Positions 1 through 6,400 of a DNA stretch of 7,951 bases are shown piece after piece. Every line of letters starts with the position of its first letter. Positions within the stretch are counted from its first letter, which is position 1. The notes below the pieces were generated by a model. That model saw nothing but the letters and a program-made list of their open reading frames with translations. It had not been told where the DNA came from and did no database searches. The position numbers were made by a program, and so were the translations under genes. This DNA comes from Fimbriimonadia bacterium (GTDB taxonomy: Bacteria; Armatimonadota; Fimbriimonadia; Fimbriimonadales; Fimbriimonadaceae), in the NCBI GenBank assembly GCA_029824495.1, contig JALGXY010000407.1, positions 1 to 7,951 on the forward strand. Direction: 5' to 3'.

Positions 1-415
1 GGCGAGGAAGGTTTTTGAGGCGCTCAGGGATAGGACCAAGGAAAGGAAAGCCTGGGCAAAAACCGACCGCCTGACAGATGTACTCCCAATTGAGAAACTC
101 ATGAATGAGCTCTTCACACTTCAACCCCACGTTTTCTGAGGCCTCTTCTAGATCTGGACCAAGCTCAAAACAGACAGGGATCTTGTGGATTGCGGGAGGC
201 TCCGCTTTTGGCTCCAGGCCCTGAATGACATCTTCGATGCCTTCAGGATCAAATGCTTGAGGATCGAAGTAGATTCCGACCGAATCCCAGACTCCTGTGA
301 CTTCGATCACCCCCGGAAGATTCAGGTCCGAGAGGGCTCTTGCTGCCTCATGTCCAGAAATTCGCTCGATTCCCCGTAGAATCATCGCGCTTTCCCCCAT
401 CGAATCGAGCCGCAT
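1..415 (-). CDS. pxpB: 5-oxoprolinase subunit PxpB / KipI family (AHS1 domain), 3' end cut off
   Basis: The reverse strand from 415 is open to the window edge, giving 138 residues with no stop; the C-terminal part lies outside. Recognition rests on the family signature near the edge, GFCPGFPFLGPIPERL (roughly residues 117-132), matching the GFxPGFPYLxGLPxxL stretch of KipI/PxpB/allophanate hydrolase subunit 1 proteins. Preceding it are IPVCFELGPDLEEA (the usual PV-Y-GPDL region) and an N-terminal GESAMIL resembling the family's GDxALxV. PxpB works with PxpA and PxpC in ATP-dependent cleavage of 5-oxoproline to glutamate in the cytoplasm; in Bacillus KipI also inhibits a sporulation kinase. 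The partner genes are not visible here. The start at 415 keeps the GESAM motif. A later ATG at 385 has a better Shine-Dalgarno (GGGGGA, 393-398) but would remove it. An upstream in-frame TTG is also possible. The family is fairly sure; the specific function is inferred. Confidence 0.8.
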   Translation of the reverse strand, partial: MRLDSMGESAMILRGIERISGHEAARALSDLNLPGVIEVTGVWDSVGIYFDPQAFDPEGIEDVIQGLEPKAEPPAIHKIPVCFELGPDLEEASENVGLKCEELIHEFLNWEYICQAVGFCPGFPFLGPIPERLKNLPR

Positions 416-438
416 GCGGATAGAATACGCCAAAGTCG
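416..438. promoter_or_regulatory. 23-bp divergent intergenic gap with overlapping -10-like elements
   Basis: Only 23 bp separate the chosen pxpB start (415) from the dut start (439). The plus strand carries TAGAAT at 421-426. The complement of 422-427 reads TATTCT. Both resemble a -10 hexamer, and each lies about 6-12 nt before one of the two ATGs. No good -35 is seen on either side, and neither gene has a Shine-Dalgarno at this spacing. If real, both messages would be leaderless or nearly so. A perfect 10-bp palindrome, CCGCATGCGG (410-419), spans the pxpB ATG. This is a weak call based on spacing and hexamer similarity only. Confidence 0.22.
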
Positions 439-882
439 ATGAAGACTCCTGAAATCGAGATCCCGATCACGCTGGATGCAGCAGCCGAACTGCCCACCTA
501 TGAGACCGAAGGGTCTGCAGGCATGGACATCCGAATCATAGAAGATGTTGAGCTGCAGCCCGGCGAAAGAAAACTGGCAAAGACCGGCTTGAAAGCAGCC
601 ATCCCTCTCGGCTATGAAGGCCAGGTTCGCCCCCGTTCAGGCCTCGCCCTTAAGAAGGGGATCACGATGGCAAACTCACCTGGAACTATCGACAGCGATT
701 ATCGAGGTGAAATCGGATTAATTCTGATCAATCACAGCTCAGAAGTCGTCAAACTAGCGAGTGGCGAGAGGGCTGGCCAGTTGGTCATCTGCCCAATCGC
801 GCGCGCGGATTGGAAAGTGATGAACTCACTAGAAGAGACAGATCGAGGCGAGGGCGGCTTTGGCAGTACAGGGACCTCCTAA
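439..882 (+). CDS. dut: deoxyuridine 5'-triphosphate nucleotidohydrolase (dUTPase)
   Basis: Homotrimeric dUTPase hydrolyses dUTP to dUMP and pyrophosphate, keeping uracil out of DNA and supplying dUMP for thymidylate synthesis in the cytosol. The 147-aa product has the usual length and all five family motifs in order: SAGMDIR (about residues 26-32), [11 protein letters not shown] (65-75), the uracil-binding hairpin [12 protein letters not shown] (about 81-92), GERAGQLVI (about 108-116), and the C-terminal arm [10 protein letters not shown] that closes over the active site. The aspartate in motif 3 that activates water is present (TIDSDYRG). The start at 439 fits the family N-terminus, but no Shine-Dalgarno precedes it. 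The TAA stop lies inside the next gene, which begins 23 bp earlier in another frame, so the two are probably co-transcribed and translationally coupled. Confidence 0.96.
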   Translation: MKTPEIEIPITLDAAAELPTYETEGSAGMDIRIIEDVELQPGERKLAKTGLKAAIPLGYEGQVRPRSGLALKKGITMANSPGTIDSDYRGEIGLILINHSSEVVKLASGERAGQLVICPIARADWKVMNSLEETDRGEGGFGSTGTS

Positions 883-1891
883 AGAGATTCAATGCCCGGA
901 ATGCTTCAGCATTAACCCTCCGGGCTCCAGCTTCTGCGAAAACTGCGGCGGAACGCTGGCAGAAAAGAAAGGCAGCCACTCCGAGGGCAGTGACACAGAA
1001 GTCTATCAAGAGCTTGCTCGCACCAATCTTCTAAGGATGCGCGGCCAGCACAAAGAAGCGGTCGATGCCTGTCTTGGTGTACTGCGCAGATACCCGAGCA
1101 ACTCGACAGCCCACACGCTTTTGGGTGAAATTCACGAAGAGCAAGGGAATCTGGATGAGGCTCTGCAGTGGTACGAGATGGCGGTCGACCTCGGTACAGC
1201 TTCGGATCATGACAAACAGAAGCTCGCCGATCTGAGAAAGAAGCTGCAGGACAAGTCGAAGCCGGCTGCTTCGAAAGCTCAGCGAAGAGCTCATCGAGAT
1301 CAGAAGAAGATGGTGATGACTGTCTTAGGGCTCGCTGTCATTCTAATTGTTGTCGCCTTTATTGCCTATACCGTCGGCACCAACATCTCGGCTGAGAATT
1401 CTGATGGAGGCGGCGGACAGACGGCAATCGGTGCAAAACCGGGCACTCCCTCCATGGCAAAGACCGCCGGAGCTGACGCCGTTCCAGCCCTCGCGCCAGA
1501 TGACACTATGGTTCTCTCGATGCTCCAGACAGATGATGAACTGGGGCAAAGGGTGATGACTGTTGAGGTCGACCCGCGTTACAGCCTGGTGACTGTGACT
1601 GCGATGTCTGCGTCAGGAGAGACCCTGCAGGAGCTTGCTGTCGCTTTGGCCGACCATGTCTTCACGATCAACACCAGCTACCGCATCGTAACGGTCCGCC
1701 TTGTTCAAGGCAACAACCTGGTCTTGATGGCCGATGTTGATCAGCAGACGCTGACTCAAACTCGGCAGAGTCTAGCTCCCCAGGAGACCCTGGAGAGCCG
1801 TTGGAGTGACATCCTTCTCAGGATCTGGCCAGACTCTATGAAGCCGATATCAGCCCCAAATCAGGCTTCGCCGGGCAATCAAGGTTTCTGA
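860..1891 (+). CDS. zinc-ribbon, TPR-like, single-pass membrane protein of unknown function
   Basis: I do not recognise the family. The 343-aa product starts with a two-knuckle zinc ribbon, CPEC (C12, C15) and CENC (C26, C29). Helical repeats of TPR type follow at about residues 47-115, with [20 protein letters not shown] typical of a TPR pair. Next come a basic, lysine/arginine-rich stretch (about 124-150), one hydrophobic span (about 152-173, [15 protein letters not shown]), a glycine/alanine-rich linker, and a mixed alpha/beta tail of about 130 residues. The positive charges before the span suggest that the zinc ribbon and repeats are cytosolic and the tail is outside. The start is TTG at 860: the frame is closed by TAG at 830-832, no ATG or GTG lies between there and the first cysteine pair, and GAGGG (850-854) sits just upstream. 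It overlaps dut by 23 bp. Its last 42 bp overlap the end of purA on the other strand. A scaffold or sensor role is possible but not shown. Confidence 0.85.
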   Translation: MAVQGPPKEIQCPECFSINPPGSSFCENCGGTLAEKKGSHSEGSDTEVYQELARTNLLRMRGQHKEAVDACLGVLRRYPSNSTAHTLLGEIHEEQGNLDEALQWYEMAVDLGTASDHDKQKLADLRKKLQDKSKPAASKAQRRAHRDQKKMVMTVLGLAVILIVVAFIAYTVGTNISAENSDGGGGQTAIGAKPGTPSMAKTAGADAVPALAPDDTMVLSMLQTDDELGQRVMTVEVDPRYSLVTVTAMSASGETLQELAVALADHVFTINTSYRIVTVRLVQGNNLVLMADVDQQTLTQTRQSLAPQETLESRWSDILLRIWPDSMKPISAPNQASPGNQGF

Positions 1892-3139
1892 TCGATCCGG
1901 GCCTATGCTGAGGATTGCAGCAGGAGTTTCAGTGAACTCCTCCACAAACTCGACGTAGGCTCGTGTGGTTGCCGGAAGGTCGTCGACCTTTCGGCATCCG
2001 CTGATCTGTTCATGCCATCCAGGCAAGGTCTCATAGACCGGTTTGGCTCTGGTCCATTCCTCCATCGAGAGCGGAAGACCTTCAATCTTCTCACCATCGA
2101 GTTCGTAGGCTGTACAGACCTTCAACTCATCAATTCCGGCTAGTACATCGAGTCTCGTCAGTATCAGCCCGCTCATTGAGTTGATTCGGCAGGCTGCTTT
2201 CAGCGCCACCAGATCGAGCCAACCACAGCGTCGCGGCCGACCGGTCGTCGTGCCAAATTCGTGGCCTTGCTGTCGAATCTGCTCGCCCACAGCATTGTCC
2301 TGCTCAGTGGGGAACGGCCCTTCACCGACACGTGTAGTTTATGCCTTGGCAACACCGAGAACTCCGCGGATATCGCGTGGTCCAGCACCTGTTCCGAGGC
2401 ATGCTCCGCCTGAAGTCGGGTGGCTGCTGGTGACGTACGGATAGGTGCCGTGGTCGAGATCGAGGAATGTGCCCTGTGCGCCTTCGAACAGTACTCGATG
2501 ACCGGCACGGATCGACGTCTGGAGAGTCAATTCAGTGTCGCCAACATACTGCTTGAGCACCTCGGCATATTCGCAGTATTCTTCGTAGAGCGGCTCGATT
2601 TCGATCGGTTCACCGCCGAGCACCTGGATCAGCGTGTTCTTGAATTTGAGAACAGCTTCGAGCCTGGTTCGAAACTCCTGCGGGTTGATAAACTCGCCAA
2701 ACCGGATGCCGACTCGCTGCACCTTGTCTGTGTACATCGGGCCGATTCCACGAGACGTGGTGCCGATTTTGTCGTCGCCTCTCGCCCCCTCTTCGAGCTG
2801 ATCGAGCAGTCTGTGATAGGGGAAGACAACATGAGCTGCCGGGCTGATCATCAGTCTGCCTAGCTCGGCTTGCTGGCTCTTTGTCTGTTCGATTTCAGCA
2901 ATTAGGCTCTTAGGACAGATCGCCATTCCGCTAGACAGAATCGAAGTGACTTCTTTGTGGAGAATGCCGGCTGGCAGAAGATGAAACTTGAACGTCTCGC
3001 CATCACGAATGACCGTGTGACCAGCGTTGTTTCCGCCGCTGTACCGGACAACGAGTTCTGCTTCGCTGCCGAGGACATCGACCATCTTGCCTTTGGCTTC
3101 ATCGCCCCACTGGGCGCCGACGATTACGAGGGTTGACAT
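1850..3139 (-). CDS. purA: adenylosuccinate synthetase, full-length frame interrupted by an in-frame TAA
   Basis: PurA condenses IMP with aspartate using GTP to form adenylosuccinate, the first committed step to AMP. The frame spans 429 codons, the normal length. The N-terminal half has VGAQWGDEAKGK (P-loop; D13 is the catalytic aspartate in E. coli numbering; residue 15 is Ala where E. coli has Gly) and GGNNAGHT (H41). Further on are KIGTTSRGIGP, LFEGAQGTFLDLDHGTYPYV and SGGACLGTGAGP. The sequence then reads GVLGVAKA-stop-TTRVGEGPFPTE, where relatives have KAYTTRVG: codon 267 (2339-2341) is TAA instead of TAT/TAC. The same frame continues intact through GHEFGTTTGRPRRCGWLD, LTRLDVLAG (GTP-base site, Arg for the usual Lys) and SIGPDRSET to TGA at 1850-1852. 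The start at 3139 fits the family N-terminus and follows AGGAGG. The stop may be a recent mutation, an assembly error or a readthrough site. Gene identity is certain; functionality is open. A caller would split it at 2339, with a possible GTG restart at 2290. Confidence 0.93.
2339..2341 (-). other. in-frame TAA stop codon within purA (codon 267)
   Basis: The plus-strand bases TTA at 2339-2341 read as TAA on the coding strand, in the frame that runs without any other stop from 3139 to 1850. The codon sits exactly where adenylosuccinate synthetases carry tyrosine in KAY(T/S)TRVG, so one base change at the third position (TAT or TAC to TAA) accounts for it. Residues on both sides stay conserved, so this is not a frameshift. 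Confidence 0.92.
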
Positions 3140-3151
3140 TTTTTGCTTTTT

Positions 3152-3157
3152 CCTCCT
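3152..3157 (-). promoter_or_regulatory. ribosome binding site of purA
   Basis: The coding strand reads AGGAGG, then an A-rich spacer of 12 nt, then ATG at 3139. It is a full anti-16S match, though the spacing is on the long side. It selects the ATG at 3139 over the upstream in-frame ATG at 3178, which would add 13 residues absent from PurA proteins. Confidence 0.7.
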
Positions 3158-3176
3158 GATGCTGTCCGCCTGACGC

Positions 3177-3215
3177 AAAAAGGTCGGCGGACTCTGCTTC
3201 GAGGATCCGCCGACC
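3177..3215 (-). terminator. intrinsic terminator-like hairpin in the purA leader (attenuator candidate)
   Basis: A perfect 10-bp stem, GGTCGGCGGA (3206-3215 complement) with TCCGCCGACC (3182-3191 complement), has a 14-nt loop and is followed on the minus strand by TTTTT (3177-3181): the classic intrinsic terminator. It ends only 37 nt before the purA ATG, with the Shine-Dalgarno just behind, which leaves no space for a promoter downstream of it. purA transcription therefore has to cross it. It may end leftward transcription from dnaE2, act as an attenuator for purA, or both. The opposite orientation lacks a T-tract. Confidence 0.7.
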
Positions 3216-3301
3216 GAAGTCGTTGAGCCTTATCTCGACTTAGATTATTGTACATGAGTCGGGAGATAGGTGATTTCTGGTCCTATCGTGAGGCTTCACA
3301 T

Positions 3302-3328
3302 CCCTCTCCCCGAGGCCTGAGGAGAGGG
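3302..3328. repeat. inverted repeat CCCTCTCC/GGAGAGGG
   Basis: Arms at 3302-3309 and 3321-3328 pair perfectly over 8 bp around an 11-nt spacer containing the palindrome AGGCCT. There is no T-tract on either strand, so a simple terminator is unlikely. The CCCTCTCC...GGAGAGGG pattern resembles short interspersed palindromes common between genes in many bacteria, but no second copy lies in this window. Confidence 0.5.
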
Positions 3329-3360
3329 GGCAAGACAGTCCGCCTTTAGTCAGTTCTTAT

Positions 3361-3384
3361 CCCTCAGCCTCTTGGGGTTGAGGG
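3361..3384. repeat. inverted repeat CCCTCAGCC/GGTTGAGGG
   Basis: Arms at 3361-3369 and 3376-3384 form a 9-pair stem (one G-T pair) with a 6-nt loop. It is the second in a row of three hairpin-forming segments. No run of T adjoins it on the plus strand beyond TT at 3385-3386. Confidence 0.5.
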
Positions 3385-3397
3385 TTCAAGACTCCCC

Positions 3398-3422
3398 TTC
3401 CCCTTATTCATAGGGGGGGGAA
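3398..3422. repeat. inverted repeat TTCCCC/GGGGAA with a run of eight G
   Basis: TTCCCC (3398-3403) can pair with GGGGAA (3417-3422). The pairing can slip because eight consecutive G lie at 3413-3420, and another CCCC lies at 3394-3397. Such a homopolymer is also a likely site of length variation or sequencing error. Confidence 0.4.
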
Positions 3423-3424
3423 TC

Positions 3425-3478
3425 ATCTAAGATCGCCCTCCGTCACCAGGGCGGGTGGGTGGGGGTGGTGGAGGGCGA
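3425..3478 (-). terminator. hairpin behind dnaE2 enclosing a G-quadruplex motif
   Basis: Arms TCGCCCTCC (3433-3441) and GGAGGGCGA (3470-3478) pair perfectly over 9 bp. On the minus strand they are followed by TCTTAG, a weak T-rich end, five bases downstream of the dnaE2 stop. This could be the dnaE2 terminator. A shorter alternative stem, CGCCCT (3434-3439) with AGGGCG (3448-3453), uses the same left arm. The loop holds GGGCGGGTGGGTGGGGG (3449-3465), a quadruplex motif with one-base loops on the plus strand, which is the template for dnaE2. The terminator role is inferred. Confidence 0.4.
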
Positions 3479-3482
3479 GAAA

Positions 3483-6400
3483 TCAACCGACCAAAAAGTC
3501 CTGTTTCACCACAGGCAACTCCTCCAACCCCAGGATCATGCGCCTGATCTCGGGCTGATAAGGAAACACACGCGACACGAGGAATGCCGTGCACCCATCA
3601 CGCCACTGGGTGTGCCCGATCACCGTCACATAGGGCGAGCAGACAATCGCGCTGCCATCCCGTCGGTAAGCCTCGTCGAAGCAGGTCGTATTGAGCAGCC
3701 CGGTCTCATCCTCCAGATCGAAAAACACCACCCTGCGCCCAGATGGCGTCGGCGGAAAACGCAGCCGGATCGGATTGCCGACCACCATCGCCCGCTCACC
3801 AGGCGGCAGAGCCCGCACCTCCTCAGTCGTCAGGCAGCCATGCGCCGAAACCCGCTCCCTCTCCCAGCCCATCAGATGCTGGTCGACGTCCATATTCAAA
3901 ATCTCACGCTCCCGAACAGACTTCTCTGGGCCACCAAAGTCCTCGACATTCGTCGGTATCACCGGCTCCTTCTGCTGAATCCCAAGCGGACCGGCAGAGG
4001 CGTTCATCCACTCCATCATCGCCGGGATCACCCACATCAGGGCACGCCGGTTCGGGTGCAGCTCATCGAAATATCCGATCAGTATCAGCCGCTCCAGGTC
4101 ATCTCTGTTCGGTTTGACACGCCGTACAAACTCGAAAACCGAGCTGCATGCCCCCACTTCCACCATCCGCTCACGAGCCGATTTGCGGAGCCCAGAGATC
4201 TGGTGCAGCCCCACACGTAAGCCAGCATGAGGCACGATGATCTTCGGGTCCATGTCCGAGGCAACATCCTCAACGCGGTACTTTTCGTCGCACTTCCCCA
4301 CACGTGGCGGCAGAATCTTGACGCCGCGTGATCGGGCCTCATTCGCCAGGGTGCAGGGACCGTAGTAGCCGGCTGGCTGGGCATCGAGCATCGCGGCAAA
4401 GTACTCCGCCGGGTAGTGCTGTTGACACCAGATCGACCGGACCGAAATCTCGGCAAACGCCAGCGCATGCCCCTGTGCAAACCCGTAGCCTTTGAACCCT
4501 GCCACCAGCTCAAACACGTGGTCGGCCACCTTGGTGCTGATCCCACGTTTCTTCATCCGGGCCATCAGCTCCTCCTTGATCGTCTCGCCGTAGTCTTCGC
4601 GCCGCCGTTTGTGGATCTCCTCGCGGATATCCTCCGCCTCGCCAGCCGAACAGCCGACAAACGCCTGTAGAAGCTGATCGATCTGCTCCTGGAACACGAC
4701 GATGCCGTAGGTGTGCCCCAGGATCCGCTCCAGCTCGGGATGATCGAATTCATACGGGCTGAGCCCTCGCCGTCGTGCGATCAGCTCGTTGATCTTTACT
4801 GAACCGCCGACACCCGGCCGAATCCCTGCCTGCACCAGGCTCGCGTCGGTCAGATTCCGCGTCCTGATCCGCACATGCGCCTGCCTCATCGCCGGGCTGG
4901 CCGACTGAGGAATGCCGATCAGCTCGCCCGATCGCATCGTCCGGTAGGTCTCCGGATCCTCCAGTGAAATCTGCTCGACATCGAACTCAGGATCGCGTGC
5001 TTTCACCCTTCTTTCTGTCCCGGCGAGCACGTCCTGCCCTCGCAGACAGAGCACATCGAACTTGTCGAAAAAGTGTTTCGCGCTGCGCTTGTCCCACTGG
5101 ATGATCCGCACAGTCGACTGGTCTTCTGACTCGAAATCGCCTGTGCCCGAGAGCATCACCGGCACCGTCTCCCAGATCGGCCGATCGGAGATCACCACAC
5201 CCGAGGAGTGCGCCCGGATATTGCGCGGCACATCCATCATCTGCTCAGAAAGGCGAAACACCCATTCGAGCCGTTCTGGCGGCACATCACTGGTGCGCAG
5301 CTCCGGCTTTTTCTGCATCGCTTCTTTGAGCTGATCGGGTGAAACTCCCCGATGGATCCGCTTCGCCAAAAAGCTGATCATCTCGCTCGGCAGCTCGAGC
5401 ACCTTGCCCACCTCGCGCACGATCCCCCGAACACAATACACGCCAAACGCGCTGACAGTCGCGACGTTTTCTCGGCCATATTTTCGGGTCATGTACTCGC
5501 GTACACGGTCGCGGTGAGCAGCCTCAAAATCGATGTCAATATCTGGTCGTTTGCTGCCGTCATCGGGCAGAAACCGGTCGAAGTGCAGGTTGTGGTCATG
5601 CGCGTTGATCCGGCTGATCCCGAGGCAGAAGGCGACCGTCGAATCGACCACAGATCCGCGTCCGCTGAAGAGGATCCCCTCACTTTTTGCCCACCGGCAG
5701 ACATCCCACATGATCAGAAAGTGATCGGCAAAGCCGAGAGGCACGATCCGGCTCAGCTCATAGTTCAATCTTCTTCGAAGACTGGGCGTGATTTCGCCGA
5801 TTCGTGACTCTGCGCCCTGGCGCACCAGCTCCATCAAAGCCTCTTCCTGGTTCGGGAAAATCTTCGGAAGCTTCGTCCGCTGCGGCAGCACCTCATCGTC
5901 GCACAGGTCGGCCAGCATCACCCCCGCTTCGATCAGTTCAGGCAGGTCGACATACCGATCGGCCATCGTATCGGCGGTCCGCAGAAACCGCTCAGAATTA
6001 AGTGATCTTGCCGGTCGCGGCGGCAGCCCAGGCTGACTGTCAGCCCTCTGCGGTTTGCGCCCGATGATCTCCTCAGCAGTGCAGAGCGTCTGAGCACAGA
6101 CGAGCACATCCTGCACCGGAAAACTCTTCTCCTCATCGTGCCGAATCGGCATCCCTGCCACACATTTCAAGCCATGTTTCTGCGCCAGGTCACGGAGATG
6201 CTTCTCGGTCTTGAGCCCCCAAGGGAGCATCGACCGTTCGATCTCGACCAGCACGTTTTTACGGCCAAGAACGGATACAAGACCGCCTAGAATCCGGTCG
6301 GCTCTTCGCGTGTTTCTCCCAGCCAAGCAACGGTCGAGCGGCCCGTTGTCTCCGCCGGTCAGACAGATCAGATCCTCGGCGTGTCGACGCAGCGAATCGA

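Larger units (their letters stand above)
3140..3482. other. 343-bp non-coding gap between dnaE2 and purA, rich in inverted repeats
   Basis: No open frame here has a recognisable protein and no tRNA fold is seen. From the dnaE2 side towards purA it holds the G-quadruplex/hairpin element (3425-3478), three C/G-rich hairpins (3302-3422), a stretch with a possible leftward -10 TACAAT (complement of 3247-3252, no convincing -35), a 6-bp stem AAGTCG/CGACTT (3217-3222 with 3236-3241), and the terminator-like hairpin (3177-3215). The purA promoter most likely lies between 3216 and about 3300 if purA has its own. No known purine riboswitch core was recognised. Confidence 0.6.

Noticed and set aside
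185..379. A small plus-strand open frame near the left edge
   Set aside because: It is the antisense shadow of the partial pxpB gene, whose family motif is visible on the other strand.
880..882. General reassignment of TAA to tyrosine in this organism
   Set aside because: dut ends with TAA exactly after the family's normal C-terminal GFGSTG arm, so TAA serves as a stop here; no other internal TAA is needed in the remaining genes.
2290..2341. A frameshift splitting purA into two genes
   Set aside because: Both halves are in the same frame (distance from 3139 to 2341 is a multiple of three), and the translation is continuous across the gap apart from one TAA.
2420..2863. A 147-codon plus-strand open frame antisense to purA
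   Set aside because: The reverse strand here encodes clear PurA motifs; the plus-strand product has no family features.
3140..3482. A tRNA, known riboswitch or CRISPR array in the gap
   Set aside because: No cloverleaf, no recognised purine-riboswitch core and no regularly spaced direct repeats were found by eye.
3459..4220. A 253-codon open frame on the plus strand beginning in the gap and running through the dnaE2 end
   Set aside because: It is antisense to the conserved OB-fold end of dnaE2, its product is His/Pro/Arg-rich without any recognisable domain, and it arises from the codon bias of the opposite strand.
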